A stretch of 64,000 bases of DNA from Rhodococcus sovatensis (GTDB taxonomy: Bacteria; Actinomycetota; Actinomycetes; Mycobacteriales; Mycobacteriaceae), in assembly GCF_037327425.1 (NCBI RefSeq), contig NZ_CP147846.1, positions 558,001 to 622,000 of the forward strand. Reading direction: 5' to 3'. Made by a program: the position numbers and the translations under genes. This document shows positions 34,146 through 43,456 of the stretch, piece after piece. Numbering within the stretch: position 1 is the stretch's first letter; every line of letters begins with the position of its first letter. The notes under the pieces were generated by a model, which saw only the letters and a list, made by a program, of their open reading frames with translations, searched no databases and was not told the DNA's origin.

Positions 34146-34462
34146 CGTCTGCCTCACCTTCCATTCCTGGACCTCCCGAGGTGTTCGAGCGGTCTGGCCA
34201 AGCATGGAACCGCGATGCGTCATGAGTGCTTCTGCTGCGTTACGTGCTCAGAGGGCCGGTATGGAACGGACGACTCGATATCTGCGCTGGTAGGGAGCAT
34301 GTGAAGACCGTCCGAGTGGCCTAGGGCACAGTCGTAAAGGCCCCGGGATCGCATTTTGGAAACCGATTCTCACTTGAAACAGCTACGGCCGTCACAGACG
34401 AAACATGGGTGCAACCCGGTGGTCGTACATTCAATCGAACACCGGACCACGTCGCCACCAGG
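34146..34462. promoter_or_regulatory. Divergent promoter region, mau-like operon / permease
   Basis: About 317 bp of noncoding DNA between the divergent mauE-like gene and the APC permease gene. It must hold both promoters. I see no strong palindrome, riboswitch fold or DevR box. An alternative MauE start (34223) lies within it. The IclR regulator encoded after the permease might act here. Confidence 0.4.
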
Positions 34463-35968
34463 ATGCAGATGAACACCAGCGCCCTCAGCGCAGCTCTCCG
34501 TCAGGCCGCTCTCACCGAGAGGCCGACCGATCTCGTGCGTTCGCCCGTCAGCGCACTCGGCCGGAAGCAACTGACGCCCTTCGACCTCGTCGGCCAGTCC
34601 ATGTCGACGATGGCCCCCGCGACGTGCATGGTGTTCATCGCACTGTGGATGTCCTCGCCGAGCGGGGGCGCGGGTGGGATGACTGCGATCATCGGGGCGA
34701 CACTGGTGATGACTCTCGTTGCACTGTGCATACGTCAATTCACGCGCCGACTGGCGGCCTCGGGGTCTCTGTACAGTTTCGTCGCCCACGGACTGGGCAA
34801 ACGGGCGACCCTCACTGCGGGCGCCGCGCTGCTGTTGGGCTATGTCGGCGTATCGATCTCCGTGCTGTCGAACTCGGGTGCCAACCTGGCGAAGCTCGGC
34901 GAAGAGGCAGGTGTTTCGCTTTTCCCGGGCGCGTCGATCGTCGGGTGCGTGGTCGTCGCCGCGGCGGTCGCGCTCGTTGCCGTTCGCGGTGTGCGATTCG
35001 CCGCGCGCACGATCCTGGTCATCGAGGTATGCACGGTGGCTCTCATCTCGATTCTCATGCTGCAGTCTCCTGTTTCGACCGACGTGATTGCGTCGTCCGA
35101 GTCCGCGCCGGTCGGCTTCGTACTGTTCCTGGCGATGCAGACGGTGTTGAGCCTGGCGGGGTTCGAAAGTGCTGCGTTCTTCGGCCCGGAAGCCCGAAAG
35201 CCGCTTCGCACTGTGACGTCCACCATTCTGGTTACACCGCTGCTGATCGGCGGTCTCTATGTCTTCGCTGGATGGGCGGGCATGAGCGGTCACGCGGGAG
35301 TACTGATCGACGCATACTTCGGCGGGACTCAGTCGGGAGCGAGCACGGTTCTCGTGCTGGCAGTGAACATCGGAGTGTGCTCGTCGTGGATCGCCTCGAC
35401 TCTCGGTTTCGCCCAGGCCGGTTCACGTCTGTTGTTCTCGATGAGTCTCGAACGGGTGATTCCAGGAGTCTTCGAGCGAGTGCATCCTCGGTTTCGGACA
35501 CCGTATGCGGCAGTGTGCCTTTTCGTCGGTGTGTCGCTGATCGGATCCCTGTGGCACGACCCGGATCACGCACCGGGAAACTACGACGTCGTCGTCGAGA
35601 TCGCGTTGATTCTCGGCTACACGATGGTATCTGTTGCGGCGTTGAAGTTTCTCGATCGCATCGGTGAACACACGCTGTTCACCAAGTCGTGTGGCCTACT
35701 TGCGGCGATGGCGGGCGCCGGTCTGCTGGCGTTGACGGTGGTCGACACCGGCCGTTCGGGTACCTGGATATATCTCGGGTGGTGCGTGGCGCTGGGGGCT
35801 TCGGGGACTCTGTGGTTCGCGATACTACGAAGATTTCGACCCCGAAGTATCGACGCCATTGGCATTTTCGACAGCGTCGAGACCGCGGACCTTCTTCCCG
35901 GGTCGTCGTCACTGAGCATCGACGACGATGGAAAGCCCGTTCTCACTCCGAGTCCCCGCAGGCGGTAG
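34463..35968 (+). CDS. APC-superfamily amino-acid/amine permease
   Basis: Starts at MQMNTSALSAAL (34463, or ATG 34469). The protein of about 500 residues has about 12 membrane helices and APC landmarks: LTPFDLVGQSMSTMAP at helix 1, GSLYSFVAHGLGKR, FLAMQTVLSLAGFESAAFFG (helix 6 region) and FAQAGSRLLFSMSLE. Substrate is likely an amino acid or amine. Being divergent from an extracytoplasmic amine dehydrogenase cluster, it may import the same or a related compound. The IclR-type regulator follows after 2 bp. Confidence 0.88.
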   Translation: MQMNTSALSAALRQAALTERPTDLVRSPVSALGRKQLTPFDLVGQSMSTMAPATCMVFIALWMSSPSGGAGGMTAIIGATLVMTLVALCIRQFTRRLAASGSLYSFVAHGLGKRATLTAGAALLLGYVGVSISVLSNSGANLAKLGEEAGVSLFPGASIVGCVVVAAAVALVAVRGVRFAARTILVIEVCTVALISILMLQSPVSTDVIASSESAPVGFVLFLAMQTVLSLAGFESAAFFGPEARKPLRTVTSTILVTPLLIGGLYVFAGWAGMSGHAGVLIDAYFGGTQSGASTVLVLAVNIGVCSSWIASTLGFAQAGSRLLFSMSLERVIPGVFERVHPRFRTPYAAVCLFVGVSLIGSLWHDPDHAPGNYDVVVEIALILGYTMVSVAALKFLDRIGEHTLFTKSCGLLAAMAGAGLLALTVVDTGRSGTWIYLGWCVALGASGTLWFAILRRFRPRSIDAIGIFDSVETADLLPGSSSLSIDDDGKPVLTPSPRRR

Positions 35969-35970
35969 CG

Positions 35971-36768
35971 GTGGAGACCGAGCGACCCGATGCGCGGTCG
36001 GGTGGATCTGGGCGGGATGGGACACGGGGTGGATCTGGGCGGGGGTTCGGAGGACAGCAGCCGAAGGCTGTGCAGAAGGCATTGGCGATGCTGGAGGCGG
36101 TTGCCTACCTCGGTGCGGGTGTGACTGCCAAGCAGATTGCTGCGCACACGCAGGTGCCGCCGGCGACTGCGTATCGCATGCTGAACTACCTGGTCGCCGA
36201 CGGCTTCTTGGCGCGGACTCCCGATCTATCGGGTTTCGCTCTGGGGCGTCGAACGTCCGAGCTCGCGTACGCGGCTACCGATACCGAACCCGTTCGAACG
36301 GTAGCGCAGGTTCTCGATGCCATGCGTGCCGAGACACGGCACGGTCTGTACCTGATGTCGTTTCGAGGGGGAGCGTTACGCGCTATCGACATCGATCCGG
36401 ACCACGAAGTGGTGTCCGCGTCGACGATCACACGAAATCCGCACGCTCATGCCGTCGGCAAGCTGTTGTTGGCGTATCGGCCCCGATGCCTCGACGACCT
36501 CGAACTTCGCTCGATGACGGCACATACGCTCGTCGATGGGTTGGCATTGCACGCGGAACTCGCGCGCGTTCTCGCGACCGAGTTGTCGTTCGAGAACGAA
36601 GAATCGCGTGTCGGACGGGCAGCCCTTGCTGTCCCCGTTCGTGGAGCCGGCTCGGAGGTCGTCGGCGGTCTGTGTGTCCAGGGGATTGCCGGTCGACTGT
36701 CACCGAACAACGATCGTCTGGTGGGCTTCCTCAGGGCTGGCGCAGACGAGTTGTGCGGATTGGTCTGA
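35971..36768 (+). CDS. IclR-family regulator
   Basis: GTG 35971 is 2 bp after the permease stop. The 265-residue product has a low-complexity Gly/Ser/Arg tail of about 25 residues encoded by a duplicated DNA segment, then the winged helix (KAVQKALAMLEAVAYLGAGV, PPATAYRMLNYLVADGFL) and the IclR effector domain (NPHAHAVGKLLLAYRP, VGRAALAVPVRG). It probably controls the permease and perhaps the divergent amine dehydrogenase operon. Confidence 0.9.
   Translation: METERPDARSGGSGRDGTRGGSGRGFGGQQPKAVQKALAMLEAVAYLGAGVTAKQIAAHTQVPPATAYRMLNYLVADGFLARTPDLSGFALGRRTSELAYAATDTEPVRTVAQVLDAMRAETRHGLYLMSFRGGALRAIDIDPDHEVVSASTITRNPHAHAVGKLLLAYRPRCLDDLELRSMTAHTLVDGLALHAELARVLATELSFENEESRVGRAALAVPVRGAGSEVVGGLCVQGIAGRLSPNNDRLVGFLRAGADELCGLV
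36000..36043. repeat. 17-bp direct repeat in the IclR 5' end
   Basis: GGGTGGATCTGGGCGGG occurs at 36000-36016 and 36027-36043. The 27-bp period preserves frame and yields the repeated GGSGR tails of the regulator. It is prone to slippage and could vary between strains. Confidence 0.8.
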
Positions 36769-36854
36769 CGCGTCCCAGGCGGGAACCGATCCACGATTCG
36801 CTGCGTCCAACCGAGTATGAAGCGAGACAGTTCCTCCCCAACAGGTGTTGTCCG

Positions 36855-37139
36855 ATGAGCATTCACGTGGACCACGAAGCGCTCAGCGACGTCGCGGACA
36901 GCCTGAGCGCAGCAGCCTCCCATCTCGAGACAGTGGGCGATCGGCTTCCGCGCGAGCCCGACGCCGGCATCGGTACCGGTCCCTTGCTGGCCATCATTTC
37001 TCGATTGTTGGCCAACGCCGGACACCTCGTGGACGGACTCTCCGCGGCGGGAAGTGCTGTGCACGAGATCAACTCGGCATACAGTCGTGCGGATCTCGAG
37101 ACTGCAGATCAACTCGTGCTCGAGCAGTGGGTCGACTGA
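36855..37139 (+). CDS. EspC-like (DUF2580-type) type VII secretion-associated protein
   Basis: A 94-residue all-helical protein: MSIHVDHEALSDVADSLSAA, a loop DAGIGTGPLLAIISRLL and a second amphipathic helix GLSAAGSAVHEINSAYSRAD. This helix-turn-helix layout and the C-terminal Y-x3-D (YSRAD) secretion-type signature match EspC-like partners of ESX systems. Its stop overlaps the next gene as TGATG. No ESX machinery genes are in the window. Confidence 0.7.
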   Translation: MSIHVDHEALSDVADSLSAAASHLETVGDRLPREPDAGIGTGPLLAIISRLLANAGHLVDGLSAAGSAVHEINSAYSRADLETADQLVLEQWVD

Positions 37140-38206
37140 TGGGCATCGACACGCGTATCGATGGCACACCGGATTCGGTTCACGGCGTGGCGAATTGGGT
37201 AGCGCATGCGGTGGCGCCTCGTCTGCAGGCCACCGCGGACTCCTTGTATGCAGGAAGAAACTCTGCAGACGCAGGGTGGGACGGGCCCGCCAGTGAACTG
37301 TTCGTCTCGAAAACATCCTCCGCAGCAACGCAAGTCGATGATTTCGTCGAGGCTGTCAACGGGTTCGCGTCTCTGTTGTCCGGCGCCGCCGAGGCGCTGG
37401 CTGCGGCTCATGCCACGATGTCGGCGGCGAGGGACGCCGCTGCCGGAGCCGGTTTGCTCGTGATGAGGGATTCCATCGCCTCGCCGATCCTCGACGACCT
37501 ACAACCTGCCTACCGAGCGGCCGAGGATGCGGTCGGCGTTGCTCGCGAACACGAGCGTCGATACGTCCAGGAGCTGAAAGACGTCGCAGACGGGCTCCTC
37601 ACAAGATGGTTCTTCGTCGGCTCGAGCATGATCGTCAGTGGGACGATTGCCGGTGCAACCAAGGTGTACGCCAGTTCGCTTACTGCGCGAGCCGATGACA
37701 TGGCCGCTCGTGGAATGGAACTTGTCGAACGGGCCAGGAATGCCGGGCCCGGCACTCCCGCCAGTTCGGTGTACCAGGACTGGGATCTGGGCCGCGAACT
37801 GATACATGGTTCGGACGACGTGGCGAAGACCGCAGAGGCGCTCCCCGACCGGGTGAAAGTGACCGGAGCGAGACTCGGCGGACTGATCGGTGCGCTGGAA
37901 ATGGGATACGACATCTACTCGGGTGTACCGGCGGATCAGGCAGTCGCATCGGGTGTCGTCGGAATCGGTGCGTCCGCGGCGACGGGTGCGGCCGTGGGCA
38001 CGTTGATCGGAGGCCCCGTCGGTACAGCGGTCGGGGCGGGGCTGGGCGCAGTGGTCGGCATTGCTGCTTCGGGCATGGTCGACGGCGTTTTCGAAGAAGG
38101 ATACGAGAGTGTCGGAGACACGTTGTTCGACGGAGTCGAGGCTGTCCAGGACACCGGCAAAGCAATCTCGGACCTGACGGCTGGGGCATGGCGTGCCGTC
38201 TTCTGA
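37139..38206 (+). CDS. Putative type VII substrate with WXG/LXG-like head and glycine-zipper tail
   Basis: A 355-residue protein. Residues 1-110 are helical with W-x-GPA (DAGWDGPASELF) between two long helices, as in WXG100-like domains. A coiled-coil region follows to about 170. At about 155-175 is a hydrophobic segment (FFVGSSMIVSGTIAGATKVY). The region about 275-310 is a Gly/Ala zipper (GAAVGTLIGGPVGTAVGAGL), a feature of membrane-inserting toxins. No enzymatic toxin motif is recognised and no immunity gene is obvious. It is coupled to the EspC-like gene. A pore-forming effector or a surface protein are both possible. Confidence 0.6.
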   Translation: MGIDTRIDGTPDSVHGVANWVAHAVAPRLQATADSLYAGRNSADAGWDGPASELFVSKTSSAATQVDDFVEAVNGFASLLSGAAEALAAAHATMSAARDAAAGAGLLVMRDSIASPILDDLQPAYRAAEDAVGVAREHERRYVQELKDVADGLLTRWFFVGSSMIVSGTIAGATKVYASSLTARADDMAARGMELVERARNAGPGTPASSVYQDWDLGRELIHGSDDVAKTAEALPDRVKVTGARLGGLIGALEMGYDIYSGVPADQAVASGVVGIGASAATGAAVGTLIGGPVGTAVGAGLGAVVGIAASGMVDGVFEEGYESVGDTLFDGVEAVQDTGKAISDLTAGAWRAVF

Positions 38207-38214
38207 TCCGCGCC

Positions 38215-38523
38215 TCAGACCTCGTTCGTATCCGACGCGGTCGTCGCTTCCCCCACGACGGCGGGCCGCGCGAGCGCCCACCCTCCGAAGATGAGTGCGA
38301 TGGCCAGCATGACGAGTCCGACCCATAGGTTGGCGATGGTTCCGACGCTCATATCGACGACGTTGTTCGACGGCGAGGAGTGTGTCTCGTTTCCGAAGGC
38401 CGAGGGAAACAGACCCGCCAGCGTCAGCAGGATGCCGTAGATGCCGAGCAATATTCCGATGACCGATCGGATATCGAAGAGTCGGGCGACGAGCCCTGGT
38501 GTGTTCTTCTCAGGAGTTGTCAT
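38215..38523 (-). CDS. Small two-helix membrane protein after the symporter
   Basis: A 102-residue protein with helices at about residues 19-41 (VIGILLGIYGILLTLAGLF) and 65-88 (NLWVGLVMLAIALIFGGWAL). It lies 13 bp downstream of the SSS symporter gene on the same strand and is probably cotranscribed. Small partner subunits are common for sodium symporters, but no named family is recognised. Confidence 0.7.
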   Translation of the reverse strand: MTTPEKNTPGLVARLFDIRSVIGILLGIYGILLTLAGLFPSAFGNETHSSPSNNVVDMSVGTIANLWVGLVMLAIALIFGGWALARPAVVGEATTASDTNEV

Positions 38524-38536
38524 GTCCGGATCCCTA

Positions 38537-40243
38537 TCAGTGGAAGATTATGTTGAGAATGACGACGAGGCCCAATGCGAAGCCCGCCAACGGAACCGGG
38601 CGTCGATACCACGGGTTGGTGGCGTCCTCGGGGTCGGTGAACATCTCCCGAGGCGTCTCCGAGTAGACGAAGCCGACGAGTTCCTTCACCGGTTTCGGCT
38701 GCGTCACCATGCTGACGCCGACGCTCACGGCGATGTCCACGACGAAGGCCGCTGAGGCTGCGACGAACGGCATGCCCTGTCCGGGAAGGTTGATCACTCC
38801 GATTTCCGACAACACGAACACGAATACTGCTGCCGAGGTTCCGGACACGAGGCCGATCCAACCCGCCGCGGGCGTCATACGCTTCCAGAACATACCGAGA
38901 ATGAACGTCGCGAACAGCGGAGCGTTGAAGAAACCGAACAACGTCTGCAGGTAGTCCATCAAGTTGGAGTAGCCCGAGGCGATGAGCGCTGTGAAGATGG
39001 CCATGATCGTTGCGACGACCGTCGCCACGCGTCCGACGGTGATGTAGTACCCGTCCTCGCGGTCCTTGACGATGTACTGCTGCCAAAGGTCGTAGCTGAA
39101 CACGGTGTTGAACGCGGAAATGTTCGCCGCCATGCCGGCCATGAACGCGGCCATCAATCCTGCGATCGCCACACCCAGCAATCCGTTGGGCAGAATGTCG
39201 CGCATCATCAACAGCATCGCGTCGTTGTACGTGATGTCGCCGGTACCGTTTTCCTTGAGGTTGATCATGTCGCCGATGGCTGCAGCAGCGATCATGCCGG
39301 GAACCACGACGACGAAGGGCACCAACATCTTCGGGATCGCGCCGATGATCGGCGCGCGCCGGGCTGCCGACATCGAACTAGAGGCCATTGCGCGCTGGAC
39401 CTCGACGAAGTTCGTCGTCCAGTAGCCGAACGAGAGTACGAAGCCGAGGCCGAACACGATTCCGACAACCGACAGGATGGGGGAGTCGAAACCGCTCAGT
39501 GCCTGGCCTGGCCAGGACGCAAGCTGTTCGCTTGTCGATGCGGTCACGGTCCCGTCGGTGACGGTGGGGACGACCTTCTCCTTGAGTCCGGACCAGCCGC
39601 CTATCTTGATCAGTCCGATGACGGTCAGCGGGACCAGGGCGGCGAGGATGACGAAGAACTGCAGTACTTCGTTGTAGATCGCTGCCGAGAGTCCGCCGAG
39701 GACGGTGTACGTCAGGACGATTGCAGCCGCGACGATCAACGACACCCAAAGCGACCAGCCCAGAAGTACTTTCACCACTGTCGCCAGTAGGAACAGGTTG
39801 ACGCCTGCGATGAGGATCTGGGCGACCGCGAAGCTGACGGCGTTGACGAGATGCGCTTTCGCGTCGAATCGTTTGCGCATGAACTCGGGAACGCTTCGAA
39901 CCTTCGAGCCGTAGTAGAACGGCATCATCACGACGCCGAGGAACAGCATCGCCGGGATGGCGCCGATCCAGTAGTAGTGCATCGTCGCGAGGCCGAGCTG
40001 GGCGCCGTTGGCCGACATGCCCATGATCTCGACGGCGCCGAGATTGGCGGAGACGAACGCGATGCCGGTGACCCACGCGGGCAACCGACGGCCGGAGAGG
40101 AAGAAGTCGAGGCTCGTCGACAACTGTCGACGGGCCACGTATCCGATCCCGAGAACGAACACGAAATATACGGCAATGAGTACGTAGTCCAGCGCGTTCG
40201 TGTTGAACGAAAGCGCGCCTTCTGCCGCAAGAGTCGACGTCAC
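38537..40243 (-). CDS. Sodium:solute symporter, SGLT-like galactose/glucose type
   Basis: A 568-residue protein with 13-14 membrane helices. It carries DYVLIAVYFVFVLGIGYVAR, the SSS motif FFLSGRRLPAWVTGIAFVSANLGAVEIMGMSANGAQ split over helix 1, and GLSAAIYNEVLQFFVILAA, close to vSGLT. It lies divergently from deoR-galT-galK, so sodium-coupled galactose uptake is the natural reading. A DeoR-type site is found in the shared promoter. Confidence 0.9.
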   Translation of the reverse strand: MTSTLAAEGALSFNTNALDYVLIAVYFVFVLGIGYVARRQLSTSLDFFLSGRRLPAWVTGIAFVSANLGAVEIMGMSANGAQLGLATMHYYWIGAIPAMLFLGVVMMPFYYGSKVRSVPEFMRKRFDAKAHLVNAVSFAVAQILIAGVNLFLLATVVKVLLGWSLWVSLIVAAAIVLTYTVLGGLSAAIYNEVLQFFVILAALVPLTVIGLIKIGGWSGLKEKVVPTVTDGTVTASTSEQLASWPGQALSGFDSPILSVVGIVFGLGFVLSFGYWTTNFVEVQRAMASSSMSAARRAPIIGAIPKMLVPFVVVVPGMIAAAAIGDMINLKENGTGDITYNDAMLLMMRDILPNGLLGVAIAGLMAAFMAGMAANISAFNTVFSYDLWQQYIVKDREDGYYITVGRVATVVATIMAIFTALIASGYSNLMDYLQTLFGFFNAPLFATFILGMFWKRMTPAAGWIGLVSGTSAAVFVFVLSEIGVINLPGQGMPFVAASAAFVVDIAVSVGVSMVTQPKPVKELVGFVYSETPREMFTDPEDATNPWYRRPVPLAGFALGLVVILNIIFH

Positions 40244-40303
40244 GCGTCAACCTCCCTGAGTGAGTGAGCTGTCTCACTGATGTGAGCGATGTGAACACAA
40301 AGT

Positions 40304-40367
40304 AACAGGTTCAAACAATTGCGTACATCCGATCCCCCGAAATCGCTCAGATCTGTTTGGTAATGTT
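40304..40367. promoter_or_regulatory. Two DeoR-type sites in the galactose divergent promoter
   Basis: The motif TGTTTG-N4-TGTT occurs at 40354-40367 on the plus strand and, in opposite orientation, at 40304-40317 (complement AACA-N4-CAAACA). One copy faces each divergent transcript. These are good candidates for sites bound by the DeoR-type protein encoded at 40412. Confidence 0.55.
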
Positions 40368-40411
40368 CGATCGATCAAGGCCGTCGTGCCCCGAATCAGA
40401 GGTAGGTGCCC

Positions 40412-41194
40412 ATGCTGGCAGCCGAGCGACATGCACGGATCACCGCCGCACTCCGCACTGACGGTGCAGTGAAAGTCGTCGACCTCGCCGAGTTGCTCGG
40501 CGTCTCCGAAATGACAATCCGGCGAGATTTGGACGTCCTCGACGACCGCGAAGTTCTGCGCAAGGTTCATGGCGGTGCCATCGCGCGCAGCAACCGAGGC
40601 GTCGAACTACCGTCGACGGCGAAGGCCGGTCGGCAGCATGCCGAGAAGGTGGCTATCGGTCACGCTGCATTGGGCAGTGTCGAGGACGGGATGACCGTTG
40701 CGATCAGCGCCGGGACGACCACTCTGGAACTCGCGCGACTGCTCCACGGCCGGTCGTCGCTCACCGTCGTCACCAATTCCATTTCGATCTTCCAGGAATT
40801 GACGGGCCACCCCGACGAACCGAACCCGGTGGTGTACCTGACCGGCGGTTCGCGAACGCCGTCCGATGCGCTCGTCGGTCCGATCGCCAACGCCGCGCTC
40901 AATTCCTTTCGTGTCGACGCGGTCTTTCTCGGAGTTCATGGCTTCGACATCGAATCCGGTCTGACATCCCCGAACATCGCTGAGGCGGAGACGAATAGAG
41001 CGCTCATCGCAACGAGTCGTCGACTGTTCGTCCTCGCGGACAGCACCAAGTTCCGCGAAGTGGGCACCAACGTGTTCGGGCGAATGGTCGACATCGACAC
41101 ACTCGTGGTCGACGACGGCCTCGGCGCATCCGATCGATCGGCGCTCGCACCGCACGTACAGCACATTCTCGTAGCCGAGACGGAGAAGCAATGA
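40412..41194 (+). CDS. DeoR-family regulator of the galactose locus
   Basis: ATG 40412 follows GAGGTAG. The 260-residue protein has the N-terminal DeoR winged helix (RHARITAALRTDGAVKVVDL, LLGVSEMTIRRDLDVLDD) and the sugar-phosphate-binding DeoRC domain (AISAGTTTLELARLL, TNSISIFQELT, LADSTKFREVG). Its ATGA overlap with galT puts it as first gene of a deoR-galT-galK operon. The effector is probably a galactose phosphate or a related phosphosugar. Confidence 0.92.
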   Translation: MLAAERHARITAALRTDGAVKVVDLAELLGVSEMTIRRDLDVLDDREVLRKVHGGAIARSNRGVELPSTAKAGRQHAEKVAIGHAALGSVEDGMTVAISAGTTTLELARLLHGRSSLTVVTNSISIFQELTGHPDEPNPVVYLTGGSRTPSDALVGPIANAALNSFRVDAVFLGVHGFDIESGLTSPNIAEAETNRALIATSRRLFVLADSTKFREVGTNVFGRMVDIDTLVVDDGLGASDRSALAPHVQHILVAETEKQ

Positions 41195-42231
41195 CCACGA
41201 CCCCACCGCCTGTTCGCAGTGCCCTGGCCGACGGGCGCGAGATTCTCTTCTATTCGTTGCCTGGCAATATCGCTCACCCTGTCTCCGATGTGCGGCCGCT
41301 CGCGGCACGATCGTCGAGTACGCAATCGGTGGTCCGGCGCGACCGCCAGACCGGCGATTGGGTTGCGATCGCGGCTCTGCGGCAGGACCGCACCTACAAA
41401 CCCCCCGCCGATCAGTGTCCGTTGTGCCCGTCACCAGCAGGAGATCGCAGCGAAGTTCCCGCGGCCGACTACGACGTCGTCGTGTTCGAAAACCGTTTTC
41501 CCAGTTTGTCGCACGCCGGTGACGGCGCGTCCTCCCTGCACGCGGACGCGCGGCAAGCGCCGGGAATCGGTAGGTGCGAGGTCATCTGCTTCTCGAGTGA
41601 CCACACCGCGTCGTTCGCGGATCTGACGCAGGCTCACGCACGGTTGGTGGTCGACGCATGGCGGGCGCGCACGGAGGCGCTGATGGCGATGGACGGGGTG
41701 GAACAGGTCTTCTGTTTCGAGAACCGCGGCGAAGAGATCGGGGTGACGTTGTCGCACCCACACGGTCAGATCTACGGCTACCCGTATCTGACGCCGCGCA
41801 CCACGTCCATGCTCCGCCAGGCTCGCGAGTTCGCCGAATCTCACTCCTCGAACCTCTTCGCGGATATTCTCGCGACTGAGGTCGACGATGGTCGACGCAT
41901 TCTGATCGCCGACGAGTACTTCACAGCGTTCGTGCCGTTCGCGGCGCGCTGGCCTGTCGAGGTTCACATCTATCCGAATCGGCACGTGCACAACCTGACC
42001 GAACTCACCGACGTCGAGCTGGATGCTCTGACGGCTGTGTATCTCGACGTGCTCGGCCGATTCGATCGAATGTATGCTGCCCCGTTGCCTTACATCTCGG
42101 CGCTCCATCAATTCAGATCCGAAGGCGTGCAGGCGGACGGGTACTTCCACATCGAACTCATGTCCGTACGACGGTCGGAGACTAAGTGGTCTGAGCCGTT
42201 AGTTCGTCGGGGGTCACGCCGCAGCGGCTGA
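41191..42231 (+). pseudogene. galT: Galactose-1-phosphate uridylyltransferase, 5' part, interrupted by IS
   Basis: The N-terminal part is clear class I GalT: CPLCPSPAGD with zinc ligands, VVFENRFPSLS, VCFENRGEEIGVTLSHPHGQ with the nucleophile His in the HPH motif, and HQFRSEG near the end. After SETK the sequence runs into the IS630-family element, so translation adds WSEPLVRRGSRRSG and stops at 42231. The lost C-terminal peptide (LKYLAGSESAMDAFV onwards, about 30 residues) lies at 45452-45549. The active-site residues survive, but the truncated protein is probably unstable or inactive. Confidence 0.95.
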
Positions 42232-43356
42232 TTCGTCGATTTGTTCGAGTTGTCGGTTCAGTTCGCGGCGGGTGTATCTCCATGCGAACGGTTCCGCGGT
42301 GCGGTTGTACCGTTCGGCGAATGCGTGCAACCTGTTCTCGACGGCAGCGAGATCGGGGAAGTCGTTGGGTGTGAGTACTTTCCGTTGGACAATGGAGAAG
42401 TAGATCTCGACTTGGTTGAGCCACGATGCATGTACTGGGGTGTGCACCATGACCGCGTTCGGGTACCGGTCGGTGAGGCGGTCGATCGATGCTTGTCCGC
42501 GGTGCGAGGATCCGTTGTCGACGACCCAGAAAACCCGGTCGGCGGAGGCGTACGGTTCGCGCGTCATGACCTGATCGACGAGTGCGGTGAACTCGGTGAT
42601 GCCGGTACTGGCCTCGCAGCGTCCGAAGACCTGCGCAGCGTGGACGTCGTAGGCGGCGAGGTAGGTGAGCGCGCCACGACGGTGGTAATCGTGACTGACC
42701 CGCATCGGGCGGCCTGGGGCGGCGGCGGTGGTGGGGTGGCATCGGTCGCGGGCTTGGATCGACGGCTTTTCATCGGCCGAGATCACGAAGTCGTTGCTGC
42801 CCAATGCTTGTCCGGCGTAGCGGCGCGCGTACAAGTCGAGAACGACAGATGCTTTCACCTCGAAGTTCGGGTCGCGGACAGCGATCCAGGAACGGTACTG
42901 CCACGGTTTGAGCGCATCCTCGGCGAGCCATCGGCGCACCGTCGAGACCGAGACGGTCATGCCGTCGCGAGCAAGCTGGGCGGCGAGTTCGGGGGTGGAC
43001 CACCGGGCGATCGGGATGTCGTGATGGGCCGGGATCTGGCACGCCCACGCTTTCACGGCGGCGATGTCGGTGGCGTTGTAGATCGGTGGCCGGCCCGACC
43101 GTGGCGCGTCGGCGAGGGCGTCGATGCCGTGGCGGTGGAACCGGGTGCGCCACTTGCGGACCGTGTCGATATGGATGTCGAGTTCGCTGGCGATGGCAGA
43201 GTTGGTGTGTTCGTCGGCGGCGAGGAGCACGATCAGAGACCGCAGCACCATCTTCTGCGGTGTCGACCCAGACCGCACCCGGCGTTCGAGAACCTGACGG
43301 TCGGCGGTGGACAGGATGATGGGGCGGGCCGAGGGTCGAGCGGCTTTGTCACTCAT
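42214..43356 (-). CDS. IS630-family transposase, copy 1
   Basis: A 380-residue protein from MSDKAARPSARP. HTH region (NSAIASELDIHIDTVRKWRT), then the IS630 DDE core: ISADEKPSIQARDR, FWVVDNGSSHRGQ and WLNQVEIYFSIVQRKVLTPND. Length is normal. A longer upstream extension of the frame is not needed and would run through the divergent promoter. Confidence 0.93.
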   Translation of the reverse strand: MSDKAARPSARPIILSTADRQVLERRVRSGSTPQKMVLRSLIVLLAADEHTNSAIASELDIHIDTVRKWRTRFHRHGIDALADAPRSGRPPIYNATDIAAVKAWACQIPAHHDIPIARWSTPELAAQLARDGMTVSVSTVRRWLAEDALKPWQYRSWIAVRDPNFEVKASVVLDLYARRYAGQALGSNDFVISADEKPSIQARDRCHPTTAAAPGRPMRVSHDYHRRGALTYLAAYDVHAAQVFGRCEASTGITEFTALVDQVMTREPYASADRVFWVVDNGSSHRGQASIDRLTDRYPNAVMVHTPVHASWLNQVEIYFSIVQRKVLTPNDFPDLAAVENRLHAFAERYNRTAEPFAWRYTRRELNRQLEQIDESAAAA

Positions 43357-43456
43357 GCCTCGAGAGGACACTCGAGTCACACCTGTTTCGGGCCGCGGCA
43401 CGCCGACGATCCGCGAAATGTTGGGTGGTCCACAAGGGTCGGGCACGATCGGATGT

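Noticed and set aside
37139..38206. Polymorphic toxin with an enzymatic C-terminal domain
   Set aside because: No nuclease, deaminase, NADase or peptidase motif is visible in the tail, and only the Gly-zipper can be supported.
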